Source: Muscardinus avellanarius
Lineage: Eukaryota > Chordata > Mammalia > Rodentia > Gliridae
Direction of reading: 5' to 3'
DNA length: 64,000 bases
NCBI GenBank assembly: GCA_963383645.1
Contig: OY726573.1
Span: 14,590,989 to 14,654,988, forward strand
Positions within the stretch are counted from its first letter, which is position 1. Every line of letters starts with the position of its first letter. Under the pieces are notes generated by a model. It did not search any database and was not told where the DNA came from. It saw only the letters and a program-made list of their open reading frames with translations. The translations under genes were made by a program, and so were the position numbers. Positions 43,130 to 54,263 of this stretch are shown here, piece after piece.

Positions 43130-43790
43130 CGGTGAGCAGAGCGCCTGGCGCACAGTGGGGACCCACTGCAGGCTGCCCGCCCGCCCGCATGCACATGGCT
43201 CCACACCAGGCTGCTCTCTGGAAAGAATGTGACCAATCGAGGTTCCACCATTTCCTGGGTGAAGGCCGAATACGCTCGCAGCTCCAACCCTCACTCATGA
43301 GACCCTCACCCAAACTTCAAGTCAGCCTGGCCCTCGCCCCGCCCCCTGCGCTCCCAGCCAATCACCGAGTCCCTTTGGTTTCCAGAGCCGGGATGGGGGC
43401 CGGAGGGGGTTTCGAGCCCAGCAGGCTGCGTGCTCCCGGGGCTGACGCAACCGGAGAATCTGGCTTCTTTTTTATCACATTATATCATTTTGCCATATAT
43501 GGTCACCGAGAGGCTCTGGCGGCGAGGCCCGGGTCCAGATGGTGGGCTCCCGGAGTGAACCGCGCTGCATACCAGCCCAGAACAAACAGACCATCGCTCA
43601 CCCGGCCGGACAGGTGGGTGGGCCGGGAGAGGGCTTATATATAGTTCTGCGCACATTAATGCATCTTGGCCCCCAAATGCGCAAACAATCTCCAGTCCTG
43701 GCTCTTTTTACTGAATTTGCTAATTGCTATTCTACTATAACCCGGGGAATGAAAAATATGCGGGGAGGAATGTGGGGGAAGAGATCTGAG
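43130..43790. promoter_or_regulatory. candidate enhancer/promoter-like block
   Basis: Repeat-free, CpG-containing sequence with a concentration of motifs: GC box CGCCCCGCCCC (43335-43345), CCAAT (43358-43362), a perfect CArG box CCATATATGG (43493-43502), an MEF2/TATA-like TTATATATAG (43635-43644), then ATTAATGCAT (about 43656), GCAAACAA (FOX-like, about 43680) and GCTAATTGC (homeobox-like, about 43721). No exon or gene is attached. From recalled synteny it lies in the interval between CCDC42 and MYH10, so a distal element for a contractile or developmental gene is plausible but unproven. Confidence 0.5.
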
Positions 43791-43945
43791 GCCCCCTCCC
43801 TCCCCGCCCTTGATCTCCCGGCCTCCCCTCCCCACCCCCGCGGACCTCCCTCCCCCAAGGCGCCCCTGGAGCCTTTCCCATCCTCCCCTCCCCCAGAGCC
43901 TCCTGTGAACTCTCCTCCCATCTCTCCCTGTCCCTGCTACAGTCC
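43791..43945. other. C-rich tract (G-rich on the minus strand)
   Basis: More than a dozen C3-C5 runs with short loops over 150 bp, for example 'ccccctccctccccgccctt' and 'cctcccctccccacccccg'. On the minus strand these form several possible four-run G-quadruplex sets, directly beside the candidate regulatory block. Confidence 0.7.
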
Positions 43946-44193
43946 AGCTAGGTGACCCTGGCCAGGCGCAGAGGATCCCCTGAGGATTCAGAGACGTGAC
44001 CTCCCAGTTTCCAGAACCTTTCCTAGTCCAAGTGGTTGCACCCTTCCCAGCCGGCCTGACAAGAGATGATGACAACTCGGCCTTCCCAGGGCACCCTTGG
44101 ACCTGACCCCAAGGTAGCAGAACGTGGCAGTGCAAAACAGCGGCCCCCAGGGTTCCGGAACCCCTGAATACGATTGGGGGCGCCTAGAAGTCC

Positions 44194-44309
44194 CGTCAGA
44201 AACCGTCTTCGGGCTGTCTGGGCGTCAGAAACCGTCTTCGGGCTGTCTGGGCGTCAGAAACCGTCTTCGGGCTGTCTGGGCGTCAGAAACCGTCTTCGGG
44301 CTGTCTGGG
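44194..44309. repeat. 29-bp minisatellite, four perfect copies
   Basis: The unit starting CGTCAGAAACCGTCTTCGGG repeats without a single difference at 44194, 44223, 44252 and 44281. There are no spacers. Confidence 0.97.
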
Positions 44310-44919
44310 CCGTCTTTACTTTCTACCTCTAGCCTGAGGCAGTCTGCATTTCCAGCCCAGACTTTCTCCAAAGCTTCAGACTTTCAGGTTAGAGAAGACA
44401 CAACTTCCTCCTGGGGAAGAGAAGACAGCCCCAAACCTGGAGAGACAGGCCCAGTTTTTGTGAGGGGGCCACGGTGGTACTGGGGACTGAACCAAGGAGC
44501 AGTGGACCTCCAAGCTACACCCCCAGCCCTTTCTAGTTTTTTGTTTTGAAACAGGGTCTCACTAAGTTGCTGAGGCTGGCCTTGACCCTGAGATCCTTCT
44601 GTCTCAGCCTCCTAAGTACTGGGGTTACAGGCTTGCACCACCATTCCTGGCCTAGGCAGGGTTTAGACGGAGTCTTGTAGGGAGGGCAAGCTGAGGGATG
44701 CTCAAGGAGGGCAGAACCTGGGATGTCAAGGACAAGGAAGGTCAAGAGTCCCTGGCAGGGGCGTCCTAAGCCAGCTCTCAATATGGCTTCCGATTTGTTC
44801 CAAATAATAAATAGGTCCTGCTTTTTCCAATGTTGCACTCCCTGTATGTCTACCTTGGAAGCGGGGGACTTAACACTGTACATGAGCAATATTAAGATGT
44901 TTTAAAAGCTTCTGATATC
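44310..44919. other. unique sequence with one minus-strand SINE
   Basis: The SINE occupies 44472-44655. Both flanks are unique and non-coding. Confidence 0.7.
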
Positions 44920-45125
44920 GATCCGGGCGTGGTGGCGCACGCTTGTAATCCCCACGCTTGGGAGGCTGAGACAGGAGGATCGCGCAGGTTCAAAGCCAGC
45001 CTCAGCTACTGAGTGAGGCTCTCAGCAGCTTAGTGAGACCCTGTTTCCAAATAAAATATAAAGTAGGTCTGGGAGTATAGCCTGGAGGTAGAAAGCCTCT
45101 GGGTTCCACCCCCAGTACCACCAAA
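44920..45125 (+). mobile_element. dimeric SINE, type 2
   Basis: Complete copy. 'ttctgatat' and 'cttctg' fragments flank it. Confidence 0.9.
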
Positions 45126-45329
45126 AAAATGAAATAAAACTTCTGCTTTTTGAACCCACTTTGGAGATTCTGATATAAGTGTCCAGGGAGGTGTTAGGCC
45201 TGTGATATGATGCCCTTTCATAAGCGCAGATTCTGCCTCCATGCATTCAGCCACCTCGGATCAAAACTATTCCAAGAAGAATCTAGGAAGTTCCAAAACA
45301 CTCCAGCGATGCCGCCCAAGGGTCTGAAA

Positions 45330-45590
45330 TCAGAGAACTACAGTAGAATATATGCACGTCCGTGTTCAGAGCAGCACAATTCACAATAGCCAAATCTGGA
45401 ACCAAGCTAGGTGTCTATCGATAAATGAATGGATGACAAAAATATGAGATACACACAATGGAACTCTGTCGCCAATAAAGAACAAAGTTATGTCATTGGC
45501 AGGAAAGCCAAAGAACCTGGAGAACATTGTGTTAACGGAGAGTAGCCAGTTACAAAAGGTGAAGGGTCACATGTTTTCTCTCTCTGTGTC
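45330..45590 (+). mobile_element. L1 ORF2 end / 3' UTR fragment
   Basis: 'cacaattcacaatagccaaa', 'taggtgtctatcgataaatg', 'aatggatgacaaaaatatga' and 'acattgtgttaacggagagt' follow the end of L1 ORF2 in order. It is mutated and continues at 46575 after a SINE cluster. Confidence 0.8.
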
Positions 45591-45809
45591 TCTGTTTCTC
45601 TCTGTCTGTCTATCTGTCTTTCTCCCTCTCTCTCTCTTTTCAGTAGTGGGGATTGAACCCAGAGCATTCTATCTCTGAGCTATACCCCCACCCCACTTTT
45701 ATCCTTCCTTCCTTCCTTCCTTCCTTCCTTCCTTCCTTCCTTCCTTCCTTCCTTTCTTTCGTACTGGGGAATGAACCCAGAGAGATTCTATCTCCAAGCT
45801 ACATCCCCA

Positions 45810-45864
<55 letters not shown>

Positions 45865-46572
45865 TTTTGCGGGTCTGGGGATGGAACCCAGGGGCATTCG
45901 ACCTCTGAGCTATACCCCCTCCCCTATTTTTTATTCTTTATTTTGAAACAGGGCCTCACTGAGTTGCAAAGAGCCTCACTAAGTAGCTGAGGCTGTCCAC
46001 GAACCGCGATACTCCAGGTCTCAGCCTCCCGAATGCTGGGATTACAAGCGTGCGCCACCACGCCCGGCCCCAGCCCTATTTTTTATTCTTTATTTTGAAA
46101 TAAGGACTCGCTGATTGCAAAGGGCCTCCCTAAGTAGCTGAGGGTGGCCACAAACCATGATCCTCCTATCTCAGCCTCCCAAATGCTGGGATTACAAGCG
46201 TGCACCACCACACCTGGCTTTTTTTTTTTTTTTTTTGCAGGTCTGGGGATGGAACCCAGGGGCATTTGACCTTCGAGCTACACCCCCTGCCCTATTTTTA
46301 TTCTTTATTTTGAAACTGGGTCTCACTGAGTTGCAGAGGGCCTCACTAAGTAGCTGAGGCTATCAGCGAACCGGGATCCTCTGGTCTCAACCTTCCGAAT
46401 ACTGGGATTACAAGCGTGCGCCACCACGCCTGGCTCACACCTGGCTTTTTATTCTTTATTTTGAAACAGGATCTCACTAAGTTGCGGAGGGCTTCACTAA
46501 GTGTCCGAGGCTGGCCACGAACCTGCGATCCTCCTGTCTCAGATTACAAGCATAAACAACCTTGCCTGGCTA
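45591..46572 (-). mobile_element. SINE and microsatellite cluster splitting an L1
   Basis: ID halves 45643-45700 and 45765-45815; (TTCC)n 45705-45757; (AT)n 45812-45857; dimer 45860-46070; B1 half 46072-46220; dimer 46222-46436; B1 half 46440-46572. The three ID/B1 part-pairs nest around the complete dimers. Confidence 0.83.
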
Positions 46573-46574
46573 TT

Positions 46575-46885
46575 TATTTTCCCTAATAGGCAGAAGCTGA
46601 GGGGTAACTAGGATACCAGAAGGACTCCAAATAATGGAGGAGAAACTTTTGTGGAGCCTGGCAGGTGGTCTAGGGGAAGGGGAGGGGAAGAAGTGAAGGA
46701 ATTGCTAGTATCATCTTTGTTGTACATTTGTGAAAATACCACTGTCAATCTCAGTGCTCTGAGATTGGGGAAGGAGGGTGGGGAGGGAGCCGGAGGGGGG
46801 CACCAAGTGCTATGCGCACGTATATATCACTGTCAAGATTTGAGACAATAATGCACCAATAAAAGCATATTAAAACTTAAAAAAA
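46575..46885 (+). mobile_element. L1 3' UTR end
   Basis: A G-rich tract (about 46670-46800) and the terminal 'aatgcaccaataaaagcata' before an A-run. The same ending occurs at 61810-61835, and its reverse complement begins the copies at 6300, 24690 and 54268. Confidence 0.75.
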
Positions 46886-47284
46886 AGAAAGTTTCAAAAC
46901 ACAAAATTTGCATTCGCTGCATGCGGGGTACTATGCTGAGTTCCGCTCAGATAAAGGGATGGACGGGCACAGACTGCCGCAGCCTCCGTCCTTCCCCAAG
47001 TCCTGTGGCCTCGTTGTCTATAAACGCTGGTCACCTGGAGTCTCCTTCCCGTGGGATGAATCAAGGCCTTTGATGGTCACCTCTGGACTGAAATGGATAC
47101 ACACTGTTTCTTGTCGTTATATCCTAAACAATAGAGAATAATACCAGCTACTTGCATAGCATATCCATTATATGAGGTCTGTGTAAGCTAGGGATGACTT
47201 AAAGTCTATAAGAGGGTGTTCTAAAGTCTATGAGAGGGGTTCTATGCTAATACTGTGCCTATTTATTCATTTATTTTTTATTTA
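46886..47284. other. unique intergenic sequence
   Basis: No gene or repeat recognised. Confidence 0.5.
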
Positions 47285-47985
47285 TTGTGGCACTGGGTAT
47301 TGAACCAAGGGGCATTCTACTTCTTGCGGGCATTCTATTCTCACTAAGTTGCTGAAGCTGTCCTCGAACCTGCGTTCCTCCTGTCTCAGCCTCCCAAGTA
47401 CTGGGATTACAAGCATGTACCACCACACCTGGTTCCAGCTTTCTAATTTCTTAAAACCCCAGTTTCTCTAACCACAAAATCAGGAGGTAATGGGTAACGA
47501 AGGTTTTATTTGTCTTTGCTTGGTTTGGTTTTTTGTTTGTTTGTTTTTGTTTTGGTGGTACTGGGGTTCCTGGAAGCCCTTCTACCTCCGGGCTACACTC
47601 CCAGACCCACTTTATATTTTCATTTGGAAACAGGGTCTCTTAAGCCAGCGCGGCTGGCTTCAAACCTGCGCCATCCTCCTGTCTCCGCCTCCCAAGCGCG
47701 GGGATTACAAGCGTGCGCCACCACGCCCGGCGGTAAAGAAGTTTTATAAAAATCAAATACAGTGATTTACAGCCAGGTGCTTCTGGCACACACCTATAAT
47801 CCTAATTCTTGGGAGACTGAGACATGAGGATCACACATTCGCCGCCAGCCTCAGCTACTTAGTGAGGCCCTCCACAACTTACTGAGACCCTGTTTCAAAA
47901 TAAAGAATTAAAAAATAGGACTGGGAGTATAGTATCTACTAAAGTGTAGTAGAATGCCCCTGGGTTCAATCCCCAATACCACAAA
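47285..47985. mobile_element. three SINEs
   Basis: Minus-strand copy with an internal deletion 47285-47430; minus-strand TTCCTGGAA-subfamily dimer 47553-47732 (palindrome 47567-47575); plus-strand dimer 47772-47985. Confidence 0.88.
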
Positions 47986-48179
47986 AATATATACAACCTA
48001 GGGAAATGTCAGGTTATAGATATATACATTACATTCTGTATATTACGCCTTTCCTCTCCTCTTTTTTAAGCCGGCTTACTCTACAACCCTTAATTTGGGA
48101 GTGAAAAAGAAAACTGAGTTTGAAAAACAACTTTATAAAATACAATAGAGAAACCCATTCCTGGCAACCTTGTGGAGGT

Positions 48180-48321
48180 TCCTCCTCCTCCTCCTCCTCC
48201 TCCTCCTCCTCCTCCTCCTCCTCCTCCTCCTCCTCCTCCTCCTCCTCCTCCTCCTCTTCTTCTTCTTCTTCTTCTTCTTCTTCTTCTTCTTCTTCTTCTT
48301 CTTCTTCTTCTTCTTCTTTTT
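48180..48321. repeat. (TCC)n-(TTC)n bipartite microsatellite
   Basis: About 25 perfect TCC units switch abruptly at about 48255 to about 21 perfect TTC units. It encodes spurious poly-Ser and poly-Glu frames. Confidence 0.97.
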
Positions 48322-48391
48322 CCACTAAGGCTAGACTAGAATGATTCTTGTTAGGAAAAAAAAACACTAAACAACTGAGAAGAAAGATTAG

Positions 48392-48610
48392 CCAGGTGTG
48401 GTAGCTCCTGCCTGTAATCCCAGTACTTGGAAGTTAAGACAGGAGAATTGCAAGTTTGAGGCAAGCCTCAGCAACTTAGATCCTGTTTTAAAAAAAAAAA
48501 AAAAAAAAAAAGCTGGGGGGTGTAGCTCAGAGGTAGAATGCCCCTGGATTTAATCCCTAGTAACAAGAAGGAAAGGAAAGGAAGGAAGGAAAAGAGAAAG
48601 AAAAAAAGGA
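48392..48610 (+). mobile_element. dimeric SINE with poly(A) linker and GGAA tail
   Basis: Linker of 21 A; purine tail about 48565-48620. Confidence 0.85.
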
Positions 48611-48619
48611 AAGAGAAAA

Positions 48620-48895
48620 GACTTATTTTGGCTCATGATGCCGCCAGCACCATAGCCCAGGCCTGAGGTCTGGCAGAGCACAGCGGCAGAGGAGAGCTGC
48701 TCGGCTCGTGGCAGCTAGCAGGGGAGAAGAGACGACAAACCCTTCCAGGGCAGCAGCCCCAATGATCTACTTTCTCCAACTATAACCTCTGGTGTTGGCT
48801 CAGCCATCACTGATGAGCCGGGAGCCCTCAGGATCCCACCTCTGAACACACAAGGTTCAGGGACCTTTTAGATCCACACCCTGACAGTCCTGACT
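48620..48895 (-). mobile_element. MaLR-type LTR fragment
   Basis: 'acttattttggctcatgatg', 'gcagaggagagctgctcggc' and 'cactgatgagccgggagccc' follow the order of the reverse strand of MaLR-type LTRs also seen at 53175-53830. Confidence 0.6.
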
Positions 48896-49173
48896 TTTTT
48901 TTTGCTGGACATGATGGCCACATGTCCTTCTCCCCTAAGAGGGACCTGTGGCTTAGCCCTTGGGGTTTCTGACGCCATCAGGGAAGTCCCTGCATTCTGC
49001 TCCCCCATGCAGCAAGGGGAGGAGCGCTCTGGGCTCCGTCTCAGCATATTATAGAGGGTGTGAAATGTAAGCAATGAAGAGCATCACTGGATTCGAATTT
49101 CTACTTCCCTTCCAGGGGAAAGAAATGACAAGAACCACTGGAAAAGCCTGTATGATGTGTGCTTGTGGATGCT

Positions 49174-49226
<53 letters not shown>

Positions 49227-49400
49227 CTGTGGTTTGAACCCAGGGGCATTCTACCTCTGAAGTCCACCCAACCCTATTTCATTTTTTTATTTTGAAACAG
49301 GGTCTTGCTAAATTATTGCCCCTGGCTTCCAACTTGTGATTCTCCTTGTCTCAGCCTCCCCAGTACTGGGGATAGAAGCGTGCACAACCAAGCATGGTTG
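49174..49400 (-). mobile_element. (GT)n and dimeric SINE
   Basis: (GT)n 49174-49225 abuts the ID end of a minus-strand dimer (49228-49400). Confidence 0.88.
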
Positions 49401-49461
49401 TGTATAACCTTTCTCGCTTGCTTGCTTTTATTTTATTGATTGATTGATTGATTGTATATGT

Positions 49462-49910
49462 GTGTGATGCCAGGGATTGAACCCAGAGGCATTCTACCTC
49501 TGAGCTGTACATTCAACCCTATTTTATTTTTAAAATTTACATATTGAATGGAGCCCGGCGTGGTGGTGCACGCTTGTAATCTCAGCACTTGAGAGGCTGA
49601 AACAGGAGGATCTTGGTTTAAGGACAACCTAAGCTACTTAGTGAGGATCTTTGCAACTCAGTGAGACCCTGTTTCAAAATAGAGAATTAAAAAAAAAAAA
49701 TAGGGCTGGGGATGTAACTCAAAGGTGGAATGCCCCTGGACTCCATCCCCAGTAGACAAGAGGATCCAGGTTTGAGGACAGCCTCAGCTACTACTTAGTG
49801 AGGCCCTTTGCAACTCAGTGAGACCCTGTTTTAAAATAAAGAATAAAAAATAGGGCTGGGGGTGTTGCTCGGAGGTAGACTGCTTCTGGCTTCCATCCCC
49901 AGTACCACAA

Positions 49911-49953
<43 letters not shown>

Positions 49954-50070
49954 ATGTGTCACTAAGTTGCAGAGGGCCTCACTAAGTAGCTGAAGCTGTT
50001 TGCAAACCTGAAATCCTCCTGTCTCAGCCTCTTAAATACTGGGATTACAAACTTGTGCCACCATGCTGTA
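49462..50070. mobile_element. minus-strand SINE interrupted by plus-strand SINEs
   Basis: Outer ID half 49462-49520 and B1 half 49956-50070 (minus). Between them lie a plus-strand dimer (49553-49752), a 5'-truncated plus-strand copy (49753-49908) and (AAAT)n (49910-49955). Confidence 0.8.
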
Positions 50071-50099
50071 CTACTTTTTAAATTTAGAAACAAGGTCTT

Positions 50100-50580
50100 T
50101 TAGATGGGAGGATCCCGGTTCGCTGCCAGCCTCAGCTATTTAGTGAGGCCCTCCGCAACTTAGTGAGACCCTTTTTTAAAATAAAGAATTAAAGGCCAGG
50201 CGTGATGGCGCACGCTTGTAATCCCCACACTTGGGAGGCAGAGACAAGAGGATCGCATAGGTTCAAAACCAGCCGCGCTGGCTTAAGAGACCCTGTTTCC
50301 AAATAAAAATATAAAATAGGTCTGGGACTGTAGCCTGGAGGTAGAAAGATTTTCAGGAACCCCAGTACCATCAAAAAATAAAATAAAATAAAATAAAATA
50401 AAATAAAGAATTAAAAATAGGGCAGGGGGTGTAGCTCAGAGGTCGAATGCCCCTGGGTTCCATCCCCAGACCCGCAAGAAAAAAAAGAAAAGAAAAAAAA
50501 AAAAAGCTGGTGTTGAATCTGTGGTTCTCCTGTCTCAGTCTCCCAATTACTGGAATTACCAGGGAATGCTGCCATGCCTG
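50100..50580. mobile_element. nested plus-strand SINEs, then minus-strand fragment
   Basis: Outer B1 part 50100-50190 and ID half 50415-50475, with an inner variant-subfamily dimer 50193-50375 (palindrome decayed to TTTCAGGAA) and (AAAAT)n. A minus-strand B1 fragment follows (50505-50580). Confidence 0.8.
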
Positions 50581-50699
50581 TCCTGATCCCTTTAGGTATA
50601 CCCCAGAGGAATTAGGAACCCACATCAGAGAAGGGCTGACAAGGCCTGGGGGAGGCTGGGTCAGGAAACCAGCTCCTTGAGAGGAACTCAGGTCTTCAA

Positions 50700-51223
50700 A
50701 TTCATGTGAATGACATCATTTTTTTTTTTACAATGTTTTCATTGCAATTTTTGAACATATACCAAAGTAAGAAAAATAGGACTAAGAATTATCAAAACTA
50801 TTTTTCTTGCTCTGTCATTTCCTCCAAATTTTTTTTCTGTCATACTTAAAAACAAATTTCAAATGCATTATTTCACCCATAAGTACATCAATATGTATCT
50901 CTAGCTGATAAGGACTTTGTTTTTTAACACAACCATCATACCAATATGACATCCAACACAAATAATTCCTTAAGGTCAAATCATCTCGGTTCGGCTTCCC
51001 CTAACAGTCTCAGGATTCCTATTTTCAGTCTGTTCAAATCAGAGTCAAAATCCCCGCACTTGGGAGGCTGAGACAGGAGGATCGCACAGGTTCGAAGCCA
51101 GCCCCAGCTACTTAGTGAGGCTCTCAGCAACTTAGTGAGACCCTGTTTCCAAATAAAATTAAAAAAAGATCTGGGAGTATAGCCTGGAGGTAGAAAGCCT
51201 CTGGGTTCCACCCCCAGTACCAC

Positions 51224-51254
<31 letters not shown>

Positions 51255-51340
51255 GAGTCCAAACAAGGTTTCTCCACTGCTGCATTATTTTGGTTGACAC
51301 GTCTCAAGTCTTTTAATTTATAGCAGTTCCCACTCTCCCT
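50700..51340. repeat. ancient LINE-like repeat split by a young SINE
   Basis: 'cacccataagtacatcaata' and 'cacaaccatcataccaatat' match the order at 3885-4240. The SINE (51050-51236, plus, 5'-truncated, 31-A tail) is flanked by AATCAGAGTCAAAA and AATCAGAGTCCAAA. Confidence 0.65.
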
Positions 51341-51479
51341 GCTCCGTGGATCTCAGGGCATTTATTTGTGGAAGAAACTGGGTCATTTTTCCTGTAGAAT
51401 TAGTCACTATGGCTGACTTCGCCGCATGGGGCCAGGGAACGGACTTTGAAGCTAAGGCTGTGTGTTAAAAAGCAAGACC

Positions 51480-51680
51480 GAGGTGGGTGGTCTCAGCTCT
51501 GAGCACACATCAGAATCATCCGCAAATCTTTTAGACGTTGAAGAATGCCTGGCCCTTCACCTGGTAATTCTGATTCCTCAAATCGAGGATGGAGCCCAGG
51601 AGTATATTTTTCTGCTTTTTAAACCGCCTAAGTGACTGTGATGTATGTCCCCCATTGAGAATTACTGACCTTGGACAAAT
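51480..51680 (+). mobile_element. MER5A-like hAT remnant
   Basis: 'cagaatcatccgcaaatctt', 'tggtaattctgattcctcaa' and 'gagaattactgacc' in MER5A order. Confidence 0.65.
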
Positions 51681-51895
51681 GATTATACAGAAATAATATA
51701 AAAAAGGAGGAAGAACAAGAAGAAAAGGAGAAAGAGGAGGAAGTGGGGGGATAGCTGCTTACTGAATATCAAACATCGATCGAAATTAGCATAATTTACA
51801 TTGAGATAGCTTTATTGAGAAAGAAATAAGAGATTCCAGGTCGGGTTTGTGATTTTAGACCAGACAACACTAAGTGTAAAAATGCAACAGTCTTA

Positions 51896-52315
51896 GCTGG
51901 GCTTGGTGTTACATGCCTATAATCCCAGTACTTGGGAAACTGAGGCAGGAGGATCCCAGATTCCAGGACAGCGCCAGCAACATCGTAAGACTCTCAGCAA
52001 CCTAGCGAGATAATGCTTCAAAATAAAAAACAAAAAGGGCTGGGGGTGTAGCTCAAGAGAGACTATCCTAGGTTCAGTCTCTAATACCAACAAAAAAATT
52101 GCCAAGTGTGGTGGTGCACGCTTGTAATCCCAGTACTTGGGAGGCTGAGACAGAAGGATCACGGGTTCCGGGCCAGCCTCAGCTACTTAGCGAGGCCCTC
52201 CACAACTTAGTGAGACCCTGCTTCAAAATAAAGAATAAAAAGAAAAAAAAAAAAATAGGGCTGTAGGTAGAGCCTGGAGGTAAATGGGCAAATGTCTGGG
52301 TTCAATCCCTAGTAC
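51896..52315 (+). mobile_element. two dimeric SINEs
   Basis: 51896-52095 and 52101-52315. Confidence 0.88.
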
Positions 52316-52391
52316 TATAAACAAACAAACAAAAAGTCTTCAAGTCCAAGGTATCCCCATCATTTACTTGGTTTTTGTTTGTTTGTTTGCA

Positions 52392-52905
52392 TTACTGGAG
52401 ATTGAACCTCCAGGCTATACCCCCAGCCCTATCATCATCTTCCTCCTCTTCCTCCCCCTCCTCCCCCTCCTCTCCCCTCCTCCTCCCTCTTCCCCCTCCT
52501 CCTCCCCTTCTTCTTCTTCTTCTTCTTCTTCTTCTTCTTCTTCTTCTTCTTCTTCTTCTTCTTCTTCTTCTTCTTCTTCTTTTGTGGTACTAGGGTTCCT
52601 GGAAGCCCTTCTACCTCGGGGCTACACTCCCAGACCTATTTTTACATTTTTATTTGGAAACAGGGTCTCCTAAGCCAGCGCGCACGGCTGGCTTCAAACC
52701 TGCGCGATCCTCCTGTCTCCCGCCTCCCAAGCGCGGGGATGACAAGCGTGCGCCACCACGCCCGGCTATTATTCTTTATTTTGAAACAGGGTCTCACTAA
52801 GTTGCAGAGGCCTCAAAGTAGCTGAGGCTGACCTCCAACTGGAGATCCTCCTGTCTTAGCCACACAAATACTGATATTAAAAGTATGCGTCACCATGCCT
52901 GGCTC
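52392..52905 (-). mobile_element. nested SINEs with (TCC)n-(TTC)n
   Basis: Outer ID half 52392-52432 and B1 half 52772-52905. Between them are a pyrimidine tract (52434-52581) and a TTCCTGGAA-subfamily dimer (52585-52771, palindrome 52596-52604). Confidence 0.87.
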
Positions 52906-53174
52906 TAGCCATCATTCACATCCCTCTGACTGCCATGGCAACGTCATGGAGCCATGCAGACCCATACTCAGAGTGGGATGGTGACCTCCGGTGGGCCTGT
53001 GGGCTCCCTCTTTCTCTGGGTTCTGAACTCGCTGCCTTGAACATGGATTCCCCGTTAGTACTACGATCACAGCCATCCTTTGTGAATCGACCCGGAACAG
53101 TAAAAAGATTGAAATGAAAGATATTACCCAATAAGATAAAAAGCTGTTTCATGCCACACATGAAACAAATCCTT

Positions 53175-53830
53175 TCTGTGGTATTTTAGTCGGCTTTTCT
53201 GTGGCTGTGACCAAAAAACCAGACACAAACAAATTAGAGGAGGAAAATTTTATTGGGGTTCACAGTTTCATTTTTTTTCCGGGTCTGGGGATGGAACCCA
53301 GGGGCATTTGACCTCCAAGGTACACCCCCGGCCCTATTTTTTATTCTTTATTTTGAAACAGGGCCTCACTGAGTTGCAGAGGGCCTCACTAAGTAGCTGA
53401 GGCTGTCCATGAACCGCGATCCTCCGGTCTCAGCCTCCCGAACGCTGGGATGACAGGCGTGGCCACCACACCCGGCTTGGGGTTCACAGTTTCAGAGGTT
53501 GGTCTATGGTCAACTGGCTCAAGACAGGAGCATCATAGCATGAGAACCCGACAGAGCAAAGATACATCCTAGGTTATGGTAGCCTGGAGGCAGAGACAGG
53601 GAGAAAGGGACCAGGGACAGACACAGTCCCCAAGACCCCAGCCCCGGTTACCTTCTTCTCCCAGCCGCACCCTATGTGCCCTCACTCACCACCCAGTACA
53701 CCTGTTCAAAGTCTTAATGCATCAGCACCTGATTTAATTATTTCACCTCTGAACATTTTTGCATTGCCAGTACATGAATTTTTCTGAGAGACATTCTACA
53801 TCCAAGCCATAGAATGTGGCATATTTTAAA
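53175..53830 (-). mobile_element. MaLR-type LTR split by a SINE
   Basis: 'ttttctgtggctgtgaccaa', 'attttattggggttcacagt', 'gttggtctatggtcaactgg' and 'gcatcagcacctgatttaat' follow MaLR order on the reverse strand. The minus-strand SINE at 53265-53477 is flanked by GGGGTTCACAGTTTCA on both sides, a perfect 16-bp target-site duplication. Confidence 0.75.
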
Positions 53831-53887
53831 AGTCATACTTCACTGTACTTAAAACAAAAATAACAATAGCTTAGTTTTCCTTTTTTG

Positions 53888-53947
53888 GGCTGGGAGGACT
53901 GGGAATTGAATGTAGGGGATTTCAACCACTGAGCTACATCCCCAGCC

Positions 53948-53990
<43 letters not shown>

Positions 53991-54263
53991 TTTTAATAAA
54001 TAATTTATTTATAAATAATGGTGGTCTGGGGATGGAACCCAGGGGCATTCGACCCCCAAGCTACACCCCCAGCCCTATTTTTTATTCTTTATTTTGAAAC
54101 CGGGTCTCACTGAGCTGCGGAGGGCCTCACTAAGTAGCCGAGGCTGTCCGCGAACCGCGATCCTCGGGTCTTGACCTCCCCAATGCTGGGATTACAAGCA
54201 TGCGCCACCACGCCCGGCTTTTATTTATTTTATTTATTTATTTATTTATTTATTTTATTCTTT
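53888..54263 (-). mobile_element. SINE ID half, (TTTA)n and dimeric SINE
   Basis: ID half 53888-53950 whose B1 partner lies at 56981-57145; (TTTA)n 53948-54005; complete young dimer 54012-54216; T-rich run to 54263. Confidence 0.85.

Noticed and set aside
43635..43644. TTATATATAG as a core promoter TATA box
   Set aside because: No initiator, exon or transcript evidence follows within the expected distance, and the CCAAT and GC boxes are about 280 bp away. An MEF2-type enhancer site is at least as likely.
44194..44309. 29-bp repeats resembling a CRISPR array
   Set aside because: The copies are contiguous with no spacers, and the window is mammalian. It is a minisatellite.
48029..48367. Poly-Glu / poly-Ser frames
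   Set aside because: Produced by the (TCC)n-(TTC)n microsatellite. The flanks have no coding character.
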